This document shows, piece after piece, positions 48,201-60,200 of a DNA stretch of 64,000 nt. The notes under the pieces are model-generated. The model did not search any database, was not told the DNA's origin, and worked only from the letters and a program-made list of their open reading frames with translations. Source of the stretch: Ischnura elegans (lineage: Eukaryota > Arthropoda > Insecta > Odonata > Coenagrionidae). The stretch is taken from the NCBI RefSeq assembly GCF_921293095.1, contig NC_060252.1, positions 8,246,001-8,310,000 of the forward strand, in the 5' to 3' direction. The position numbers and the translations under genes are program-made. The stretch's first letter is position 1. Each line of letters opens with the position of its first letter.

Positions 48201-51200
48201 GCCTCGTTCATTGCCGGTGCCGAAGTCCTCCACGCCTACCTACACGCAGGGAACAGCTGTTCCCTGTATACTCGCCTCTGGCCTGGGTGGAGCTCCTACC
48301 CAGCACTTACGGCTGGCCGGCGGGCCTCCTTCCTGCACGTACTCAGTTCGCTCTCTTACATAAGAGAAAGGGAGGGGGAGGAATCGTTGTCAGAGTAGGA
48401 CTACTGTGGCCTCAGTAGTCCTGGGGCGGTGGAATGGGTCAACGGCTGGTCAAGGCAATAGAGTCAGGCCCCAGTGGATAAGCCACTCACAATCAGCTGA
48501 TCCAGATGGCATGTTACACCGTGTTTTCCCACTATTTGTGCCGTCTCTCCATCATTGTCCCGGATAATTGCGAGTGTGCTGTATTTTCATGTACAGTGTG
48601 CCCTCATAAATGACACATGCCTTATTGCGGTGCGATTTGTGCAGTGAATTTGAGAAAATGATAAATATGAAAACATCTACTCAAGATATTGTGTATCATA
48701 AAATGGAAAATCGGCAGTATGTATTTATAATGGAATAATCTTTACTGTTTTTGTTTGAAAGTAGTAGAAAAAATTACTTATAAAATTAAATACTTATTTT
48801 GCTTCATCCCTCTAATCGTTTTACTGTTGCCAGCGCCAGTGTGGTAACAATGCATTGTCTCATGTTTTAGTGTTTTGTGAAGGATAATTTTTTTTATCTC
48901 TGGTTTACACTTTGTTTTGCTCACTTCTCACTTTTAAAGCAATGCATTCGTGTAACCGACAGGGAAAGATAGGAAATACGTTGATAAAATGACATGAACC
49001 TATTGCTAGGCCTTAGTATTTCTCTCCTATCGTTGTCATTTAATATGTAAACACTTTGGTGACCTACGCACCCTTATACATGATGCATATCGCATTTTTT
49101 ACCTCATTAAAACGGAAAAATAGGTGTTAGTGGTACCTGAGAAATTACACTTTTAAAACACCTTATTTACATTTTTATCTTTTAGAATGTTCACTCCTGT
49201 TATTGGCTATGAGATATATAGTTATGTTTGCTTGTGGTCGCTATCATTTATGAAAGATTTCATTTCAATTTGAAATAATAAACTTCAGATGATCTATCAA
49301 CTGGAACTATTATTTCTCGGCAAGTCATTTTTACCTGTGAAAACTGATATCAAAAAATACAATTTTTCTATTTCAAGCAACTTGTATTTTACTCATTCAA
49401 TTGTTATAATGGTACTTTGAATAGTTGCTCTAACTGTATAAGCTGGAATTAGTTGAGCAGAGGAGCTGGTGTTATTATTTTTGTGCTCATTTTTCAACTG
49501 TTGGATAAACTGTTTTAGTATCATTATGTGGCATTTGACATCCTTTGATTAATGTGTGACCCTAGGGTGCAATTGTTACTACTGAAAACATTTTTTCTTT
49601 AGGACATAAAATTGAAGGAAGTCCATGAAGAAGTTGTTGCTGCTACAAAACGGAAAGTTGTCGATAGGGATCCTTGTGTGCCAACCATTAAGAAAAGAAA
49701 GAAAAATGTTGATGGGATTATTAAGAAGAAGTCATTAACAGTGAAAGATTTGTTAAAGGAAAAGAGGGAGACAGAGAAACCTGAAACAAAAGCTACACCA
49801 GGTATAGAGAATTTTGTGTGACTTGATTTCTGTAAATTCATATAATAACTTATGACTAGAGTAAAGAAGTATAGTACCATATTTATTTGTGTAAGCTGTG
49901 CACTGTGTAATAAAGGAAACAAATTATTTTGATCAAAAATAAAATTTTCGCCCTTGGGCGTGCTCAAGGTTGTCATGAGATGAATGCACAATTTTTAAAG
50001 AAAGATTCTATGCCTAAGTTGAGTCTGATATACGTCTTTCCCATTAACTTAATGTGTTCCTCGCTAATGTCATCACAATGCACTGCCTGTTTTGCTGCGC
50101 ATATTTTTCACCTAACATCACGCATTCATCACAGTTATATACAATCATATATATTAATAGCAAGTGCTGATATCTCAGGAAAATAGTGGCAGAATTATGC
50201 ACAATAAACTTAAACATGTGGTGAATAAACAAATGAAGGCAAATAGACAAGGAAAATTTAGTCTGTACCTGATAGATGTCTGATGCCAGTCGCAGCAATG
50301 ATCTTGGGTGTCATTGTCTGCTTTCTGTGCTGTAGCTGTGGGTTGGGATGGTGTGACAACAGTGGGAATACACAATAAATAAACTCACTATAAAAGAAAT
50401 TATTAATCTTTACTAAAGACTTAAAATTTCTGGGATATCATTTGTATGTACCATGTTATTTTTTTGTAAAGATGACGATAATGTTATTAGGCCTGTGCTA
50501 TTTTTTCCTCGTGTATTAATATGGGAGCTGAAGTTTTATGGAATGATTAGACAGTTTGTGGAACCCCATCTAATTTGAGTAACTTGCTTGTGTAGATTAG
50601 TTCCCTTTATCTCAAAATGTTACACAAAACTTTAATTTGACTTAAAAAGTAGCAATTCCTGTAGCCAGTAATTCTACCCAGACATGCAATTTACACAAAA
50701 AATGCTACCATTTAATGCTTGATAGTATCCAGGGAAAGAAGCATTCCCCTGGAAATCTTAGGGAATGTTTAAATCTTTAAGCAGTGGTCACTCAGTGTAC
50801 CTCATTTTTTTCATTGTGTGCTAATCTAGACTTTTTACATGGACCTGTTTGCATAAGTTCAAGTTTTCCTCTGATTTAATGTTGGTGGTTACCCATTTTC
50901 TCCATGATACTGAAGATATACTTTTTTTCAGTGCCTTCCTCTGTGGTTTCTACTCCTGCTTCAGTTACCCAATCTCCTGCCCCTGGAAATACTAATATTC
51001 TGGAAAACAAGACAACTCCAGTTGTAGAACCTAAGAAGTCCCCTACAACCTCCATAACAGATGTTATAGAGTCTGTGATAAGTGCTGCATGTGCCCAAGA
51101 AGATTCGAGTAGTAGCAGTTCTAGTTCCATCTCTAAGTCACATTCAGGTATATAACCTTGTTCTTCCTTTCAATCAATTTAATAATTTTTGTAATTATTC

Positions 51201-54200
51201 CATTGCGTAAGGGACTGTCAAATATGATTTCTTAATTAACTGATCTGATTATAGTAAAAAGCACTGCATGAAATAAGTGACTTTGTTTGCAACCATCCAT
51301 ATATGTGCAAAGTTATGTACTGAATGGATGAAATATGCCTTGAAAAATGTTTGGCTTAGCAGGGATACGAACCCAGATCACTCTAAGTACTAAGTGCATT
51401 TACGTGATCAATATGTTATTTTTCTGCTGAAATTCTAACAAATATTGATAAAACAGTATCGCCGCTATTTAATGCCTCCTATGCTTCCATCAGAGTATGT
51501 TTATTGTTCCTGTACGTTTCGCAGAAGTTATGTGGAATAACATATCACATTTGTTTCTGCAGACGCAAACTGTGGGAGGTGGTAAACCGATCCTGTCTTG
51601 GAACACTTTTTATATCGTTTAATGTAATATCTTCATTATCTTTTATAAAAAGTTTGCGAAGCATGCATAATGAAAAAAGTTCCATTTTGAGTGTTACGCC
51701 TGCGACCCTTATAATGCATTGGGAGTATCCACGGCTCTGCAATAAAAACAATTTGAATTAAAATTTGTAATATAAGAAAAGATATTAACTTGATATTATC
51801 TCACGAAAAATATAATGCAGATATATACTGATGTCACTAAAGTAAAACAAAAGCAGGCTGCAAGAAACTGCACGTAATATGACACCCATGGCTAATATAC
51901 AACCAAGAAACTAAAAAGCGTACCTATCTGATGCACTCTAAGGCGAGCAAAACTTACGGGTATGAATTTATTGTTTTAATATTCTCAGTAATGATTATGA
52001 AGTTTGAAAAAGAATGCAATTATTTTTAATTAAATGAACTAAAAGTGCAGCACCAGCTTTTCACAGATGATATCGTTAACAGCACATAACCTACCTCAGG
52101 AAGCATCATTGGAGGAAACATTCCGTACTGAAATGGCATTGTTAGGAAGTAGGTTGTTAAAGAGTTGCGTTTCATTGACACTATATCACGCGGGGAATAC
52201 TTCTCAAGATATTCCGTTAGGGTCGGAGTCCTTTCTTCCACGGCTTCAGGTTTACACCGCAGGCATCACCAGCAATTATGATGGGAGATAAGGCTTTCGT
52301 GCTTTAAAGTAGTGTAACCTACCTTCCGAGCACTTGAGTTCTTGATTCTCAATCTATCACTAAAATAGCATAGCTTTAGCCTTAAGCATAGCCCCTTTTG
52401 CCGGAGTTCTCGTAGGTTGAAGTGGGCATAACCACCTGAACAAAGCTGCATCTAACTCTTCATGTTCTGCATTTCTCTGGTGCTTTTGCTATGATGGTTG
52501 CCCTCCTGCACCACGGCAGGCTTAATCTTCTCTTTGTTTTCTTAAATTGCCAAGAGAAAGTTAAATTAATTACGCCACTCTTGTATAGGTTAGTTTCCTT
52601 CGTCAAAGAAAACGAAAGGCATTGATTACGATTCGTTACCCACCATTAGTGTATTCATAATAAACAAATTATTTGGTTTTAGAAATCCCTGTTTAGACGA
52701 ATGTTAATGGTCAATTTTAACCGCATTTGAAAAAGTCCAGATTGGCGCCCATGCGATGCCACTCCACGTGACGTCACAGGGACCTAGTTTCTACACGAGT
52801 AGATAGGAGTTTTACATCGTCTGAGATTACCAACGCATGCATGAGGCACAGAGCTCAAGGAAACATCTCTTAATAATCACTAATTAAAATTACCTATGGT
52901 CGGAAAGATTACTTTATTTGATAAGGTATTAATAATCCTTATTTAAACCAAGCGCTACCAGCTAGCAGGGTACTCTGCTACCTGGTAGAAACCTGCGTCG
53001 TAGCAGCGCTCAAAGCCTCGCCCCAAGGTCACCTCACTTGCGGCAGCGGGAACCAGAATGACAGCACATGGGCTTTTCCCAGCATTCATACTTAGCCGTC
53101 GCGTTTTTGGGCACTTGAAAATATTCACTTTTCATTTAATCGCAATAAATAGATATCGTCATTTAAAAATCTAAAAGCGTGAAATACGTACTCCAGGAGT
53201 AATAATCTTTCGATTTAGGCAGTAAAAAAATTATTGGAAACCACCCTATTGTTCTATTATTTTCAATTTCTCCTTTAGACGTGTTTCGCGTTTTTTGGTC
53301 ATTGTGTCCACCTTCTAATGCTCTCTATTCACGCAACTCACATACGTGCGGATATGCTGTCGACTGCTTTCTGCTGCCCGAGAAACAAAAGAGGATCGAA
53401 CATTCACAAATGTTAATCCCTTAATATTTTCACCAAAATGAACTACATACTTATTGAATAACAGTTTTGTCAAATGAATTTGAGACTCAGCACTTCATAT
53501 TAACTTCATTTCTAACAGATCGCCAGGAATTACAGGATTCTTGGTGAAGGTTTTCTGGCAATGGAAACTCTCGCTATGACGAGTGCCAACACCAAAAGGG
53601 CCTCGTAAAAATGAGTATTTTTATAGGCTAATCAAAGGTTCTATTGTCGGTGCACCTGCTCTCTCTCTTAATGTCGAGGTCTCGCAATAGCCCGTACTCA
53701 CTTTAACGCAGTTCCACTGTATCCTATTTGTTAATGGTTTGTCTGTAAAACTTGTTGCCTGATGCCAATCTTTGAATTCAATTTTTAGGTTCCTCTGCAT
53801 CATCTAATGAAGAAGATTCACAGAACAATAATGAAAAAGACAAGCTGCCTCAGAAGGAAGAGGTAAAATTACCTGAAAATTTGCCTGAAAATCTGAAGAG
53901 TGTTATTGCTCTTCTGAAAAATGCTGCTAAAACGTCTGCTGAAGGAAAATGCAAATTCTTTTCTCCTGAAGTGAATAATTTATTGTTCCAGTGAGTATGT
54001 TTTTTTGTATGTTGTTATATTTGTTTTATCATGTGATGTTACTTTTCAGTAATTAGAATTTGTCTTGTAAGTAGTCAATCCACATTTTATGCTTTTGTTG
54101 AACTTTTTTTTTAAATAATCAATTCAATGATGTGAAAAAAAATCAGACTTGTTCATTATTAATGTACATCTTGTTTTATTTGAAATCCAGCTAATAATCT

Positions 54201-57200
54201 CATGCTCTTACCATGTATGTGCCTCCAGAATTTGGATATTTCCATGGTCATATATGATCTCACCATGATAAGGCATGCTGAATTCCAAATCCAATTAGCA
54301 GTAGACCATAGGTTTTTGTGGCTTTTCTTATTAAGGATAAACTCCTGTCAGTCGTAAATGCGTCATTATCTCATCTCTTACATTTGGCTTGTCTTGAATA
54401 GTTATAATTCATATTTGATGAACGGTCTCAGAAACATTTTGACCAAGAAATGAAATTTACCAGTCATTTAGCAGCATTGATTAAAAAAGGCATGAGAAAC
54501 CAGAAAATAGCATGTCTTCTGCCACTCTAAAAAGTAGTGATAGATTGGCTGCCAGATTATGAAATGATGAAGATAAATATTGAAGGATAATCGGTCTACT
54601 TTGGAATCACATTTTACTTTAGTTGATACCCAAAATAATGTGAAGAATAAATACTAGCTGTAAGATTACCCCCTTCATGATTAATTAATTCTTGCTTTTA
54701 TTCTGTTAGTGAATGTGATCATTTCCTCCAGTATCACCTAAGGTCAAGCATTCACTTTCAATGATATGCATTTAATTTTTACTAATTGAATTTTGTTATT
54801 TATTTTTTATTACTGAAGGACCATATATTTCAAGCTGGGATAAGCTTGTATTGGACTTCTTTTAGAGTTGTTGTTAAAGTTGTTTTATGTATTGTTTTTT
54901 ATTCTGTAATAGGGTTGAGCAATCTTCTAAGTCAATTGGAGTTGTCAATCGAAACATTGTCTATGGGCATTTAGCATCTTATGTTCCCTGTACAAAGGAT
55001 ACCCTTATGAAAAGAGCCAAAAAGCTATTAATAGACTTTGAAGAGGATAAACTGAAGGAACCCATGAGGAGGCAAGTTGGATGTTTAATTTCTGACAGAT
55101 TCATGTCAAAAGGATTATGAGTGTTCATTCTGAGTATTACTTTTTGTGTTTCACTGTGTTCTCACCTTAAATTTTCACTTAAGCTTAATTATTATTTTAG
55201 TCCATTAAAAATAAAAACATAAAAATTTAAAAATATTCAGGTTTGTAATGATTAGTTCTTGAGTACTACAAATTGAGTGCTAAATACAGTAGTACTACTT
55301 GAGTACTACTGTATTTAGCAAAGCTTGTGAAAGGGAAATTATTTACCAAAATGGTTTATTGTATAGTTTATGCTAGACAAGGCACTTAAAAAGGGACAAT
55401 TTTTTTGTGGTACATATATATTGTTCCTATATTTTTTGTTACATCCTTAGATTGAGAAGATGCTCTGACAGATTCCATTAACTGTTGCGGATACACACAT
55501 TTTGGATAAAATAAAAGTTCACTACACCTCTATGTACATAATTAAAAAAGTCTCTTTGCCATCGGCTATCCTTTAGATGGTTTATTAGTTGAGAAATTCC
55601 TAATTTGTTGTGTAAGCATTTTTAACAGCAAAATTTAACAGCCATTTGTTTTTATTGAAATCATGTTTTCCTTATTGAAGTGCTTCATTTTGTGAATAAG
55701 GAATAAATAATCGATTACATTTCAAATAAAATGTATAAAAAATAATTAATGTTCATTAGTATTGGTTATATGTACATGTACTAGTGGCTCCTACAAAATC
55801 CGAAAGCAGCCATATTGCTCAGCCATGTCATTTTTTAGTGTCTCAGCCCCATTGCTCTGGTGCTAATGAAGGGGAATTGTGTAAAATTAGTATCCCAAAA
55901 AACTGACCAGGATGATATGGAATCCATGGAAATTAAATTTTAAATTATGCCCCCCCATTAAATTCTTTCAAGTTTTTCAGCTATTTACTTGTTCCCAATG
56001 TTTCCATTACCATAATGTGACCTTATTTATTGTAGATTGAAAGCAGCTATTGACAAAATGATGCCTGCTATCATAGAAAAGCACACAAAAGATTGTCAAG
56101 CAGTTGCTGAAGAAAAGTAAGTATAAAGTTTATTGCAACAGATTAAGCATCATGCGTAATTATATCTGGGGATGGACGGATCCAGGATTTTTTTTGACCC
56201 ATACCAAATCCTTTATTTTTGGTGCTGGGTCTTTGGATATTTACGGATCCTTTTGTATTTTCAAATTCCTGCTATAAAACGAAGTAATTATTCAAGTTTC
56301 TTCTGGTTACATACAATCAAAGGAATGCTTTTTAGATTTACATACACAATCCAATTTACATATACAATACACTTTCCAATTATTTTTTTTAAACTATAAA
56401 ATCTGTACATGCTCAGGATCTAAACTGTGACGTTTGCGCTTGAAAATAGGTTTCAATCTTCGGATGAACCATTGACTGATAATTAATATTCCTCACATAA
56501 GTTTCTCCCGAATTTTGTCACTTTCTCATCGAATACTGACTTGTGTTTCACCCGTGAATGCTTCAGTTGGGGTGAGGTGGATTTTGCACTTTCTCGCACT
56601 AGTTTCACGTCACAGTATAAGCACATGGTTCTCTTTATGTCCACACTATGAAAGACATTTTTATCAGTATATCATTAAATTAAACTGCAACTGCAATCTG
56701 CAAAGCAATTAAAATCTTAAGAACAATATTAGCATCACGTTTGACGAGTTGCAGGAACAGAACGAGACGATCACTCAGCTAGAGAAGTAGCGCGTAAAGG
56801 ATAGGTGGAGGGGAAGGAGCAGGCTCCTCCCGTCTTTCAAGCAATGAGGCTGCGAATTAGGGAGTCGAGGGTGAACATGTCAGATCTCTCTTTCGTAACA
56901 TCGTTGCCTTCAAAGCAAAGCCTGGCAACCTATGTGATACATACAGTTGGTGTTTCCAGGCTGTATCTTCTTGTTTGATGGTAGTGATGAAAATTGTGCT
57001 GTTTGGACAATGTTGAATATTGTTACAGTCTTGTTATACTAAAAAAACTTTGTTTCAATCAATTTGAGTTAAAAAAAAACCTGAATATGTTAGAAATGCA
57101 CCACATTTGCTCTCATTCTGTTTTGAATCTCGTGCACGTCGTCCAATTGCCGAAAACTATGGAGACATCTTCTGGTCCAGCAAGTCACTCGCGTAGCATT

Positions 57201-60200
57201 TGTTCTCCAAAAACAATTGGAGCAGGTTAGATGAAATAGGTCAGTGGGTGAGATGGGGTAGGGATGAAACACGCTTCCATTGTTCTCGTGTAACTTGACC
57301 TATAGCGTTGAGTATACCTCTTGATGGTTGTTCAATCTCATTGTTGGAGTCAGACTCTGTGCGTGTCGTGTTTTGCCGTAAAAATTTCCGCGGCTGAAGT
57401 TCTGTTGCATAACCCCTACAAGGGCTTTTAAACAAAATGATTTTTGAGTGGGACAAGCATTGCAGTGCTATGGTGCATGCTAAGGTAGAATTGAAACTCT
57501 TTCCACTCCCTCATATGGGATGCTGTATTTACTGAAGCATAAATTTTATATTCCGGATCCAGATACGATGCCTTCAGCGAATTTGGATCCGAAGTATCCG
57601 ATGAGGGGTGATATCCATGGATATTTGGATCTAAGGTACCCGATCCAGCCATCCCTAATTATATCCTATGTCTTCAATTGAAGATTCGCTAGTTATCGAT
57701 TTCCTTTGCTTTTATGATTTTAATTCGTCACAATCGTAGATACTTTTTTCTTTATATCTCAGATAATGTTTTAAAAGAATTTTTGTATTTTTATTGATAT
57801 TGATGTTATTCACTATGATTTAACGTTCTTCCAGGTAAGGTTATTTTAGAAAATGCATTGTTATTAAAATACAGTGGAAGATCTATAATCTGAAAGTCTA
57901 AGTAACAGAATGAACTAAACAGTTCAAGGTTTTTGGAGTTACTCAAAATTTCTATTTTCTTTAAAAGTTGCATCAAAATATAAAAAAATATGCCTACCTA
58001 AGTGATTCAATTGCCTTTTCATAGCCGACTGTCTTCACACTAATCTCAAGTACTCAAACTACTCAACTAATTTGCCATTTTCTTCTGAAAAATATTTCTT
58101 AACGTGACATGGGATACCTCGATGTGAAGATTAGCTCAACAGGATTCATAGCATCAACGTATGATGTTTATTCCCAAAAACTTTCTGGACTTAGGAGAGT
58201 AATGGAAATGGGTTGAAGTTAACTTAAAGGCTATCCTAGAAGATCTGCTGTTTTATGAAAAATGTGTGGCACATGAATGATAATTGTTTATTAACCATCA
58301 TGAAGAGGAATTCTACCAACGTCTTTTATCCACAAGCACTCATTTTGCACGAGTGACAATCTACATTCTGTTTAAAACATGTTTCTTCAGATGCCATTCT
58401 TTAAAGTGAAGGCACTCTTTTCTGAGTAGAAGTTTCTCTTTTATCATAAATTCACAAGTGAAATAGCCAGTTTCTTCAAGCGTAGGAGCCTTGCAGTAGT
58501 TTTTATATCAGGTATGTCAATCCCTTTTCAGAAGTATAGGTTCTGAGAACATTTGGTTTGGTTCGAGAACCCTCGATTGCGTCGTGCCACATTCTTCTGT
58601 TTAAGAAACTAAAACGAATTTTCCTGGTTATACATATTTCCGCGTAATATAATAGCGTTTATTATTCACTTTTTCCGGCGATTCCTTAATGAAACGTTCA
58701 TACGAAGTTCCAGTTTTTCGGTCCCGTGAACTTCATAATAACGAGAGTCTACTGTAGTAGTCAGCGTGGATGCCAAATACCTTTTTGTCAGCTGTGGCAG
58801 CCCATTGTCTTCCGATCCGGTGGTGTATTCGGAGTGGACCGGTGCATCCCTCATACTTTCTTATGCGACCAAACCAAACTCTCTTTACTCCAATGCCGAA
58901 GGAAGATGTAAGCAGTTATTAGATTTCTGAAAGACAGAAAAATATTTAACTTATGGTTTTAGCAGACAATGCCAGTTTTTCACTGTGCTTGACATCACAA
59001 TTGGTGCCACTTTAATGCCTTTTTGATTACTGCGTATGTCAGATGTTAATTTTCATTTATTCCTTTGTTGTGTTTAATTTCTTTCTTGCACTCAAAACAT
59101 ATTACATGGAGATTAATTTCGACATATTACTGGAGATGAATTCATTTCAATAGGGTAGTTTCCTTCATCAAAGAAAACGAAAGGCATTGATTGCGATTCG
59201 TTACCCACAATTAGTCTATTCATAATGTACAAATTATTTTGGTTTTAGAAATTCCAGTTTAGACGAATGTTAATGGTCAATTTTAACCTCATTTGAAAAA
59301 GGGTAGATTGGCGCCCATGCGATTCCACTCCACGTGACGTCACAGGGACCTAGATTCTATACGAGTAGATAGGAGTTTTACATCGTCTGAAGATTACCAA
59401 TGCATGCATGAGGCACAGAACTCAGGGAAGCTTGTCTTAATAATCACCTATTAAAACTGGCTAAGGTCAGAAAGTTTTCCTCGTTTGATAAGGCATAAAT
59501 AATCCTTATTTAAGCCAAGCGCTACCAGCTAGCATGGTACTCGGCTACCTGCTAGCATCCTGCGTCGTTTCAGCGCTCAAAGCCTCGCCCAAACGTCACC
59601 TCACTTGCGGCAGCGGGAACCAGAACGAGGTCACATGGAGTTTTCCCGGCATTCATACTTACCCATCGCATTTTCGCACGCTTGAAAATTTTCACTTTTC
59701 ATTTAAAATTGATTGTTTGAGGCGTAACTTGGTGAAAGCGATTCATAATTAAATTAAAAAAGAAGAACTTTTCATTTAATCGCGAAAAATAGGTATTTTA
59801 AATTTAAAAATCTAAAAGCGTGAAATATGTACTCCAGGAGAAATAATCTTTCGATTTAGGCAATAAAAAAATAATAGGAAACCACCCTATTGTGCCCATG
59901 GAACTGTTTATGACACATAAATGTTCATTTATCTCCTAATTCTGGCACAATTACCATCAACATTCCTCTTAATCTTTTCCTTTTTACATCAAGCTAAGCA
60001 TTTAGAATAGAGAATTCATAAAGGGATTGGAAAAATGAGAATATGTGGTAGCATACATTGTTGTATTGCCTGGTCCAGAAATTATCATACTCGACTGACT
60101 CGATACTTGACTTGAGATCAAAAGTGATTCTCGCACATCCCTAAAAATTCGCAATGTTATTGTTTAAGGTAACATAACTCCAATAGGAGGATTTTATAAT

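Larger units (their letters stand above)
45536..48581. mobile_element. Pogo/Tigger-like element, 3.0 kb, with nested mariner
   Basis: The left end CAGCAGACTCCCGATCATCC and the reverse complement of the right end CAGCACACTCGCAATTATCC match, and TA flanks both sides. Ends with ATCCGG near the tip are typical of pogo/Tigger elements. The mariner at 46009-47050 is nested. Outside it, [18 protein letters not shown] near 47065-47120 resembles part of a helix-turn-helix region, but no DDE domain was recognised, so it is dead or non-autonomous. Confidence 0.7.

Noticed and set aside
48126-48418. Three overlapping + frames in a GC-richer patch
   Set aside because: All three phases are open at once and none shows a domain, so composition explains them.
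55279-55319. miRNA precursor
   Set aside because: The stem is only 18 bp with a five-base loop, too short for a typical pre-miRNA.
58680-58756. Possible Tigger end (reverse complement begins CAGTAGACTCTCGTTATTA)
   Set aside because: Only one end is present; no inverted partner or target duplication could be found nearby.
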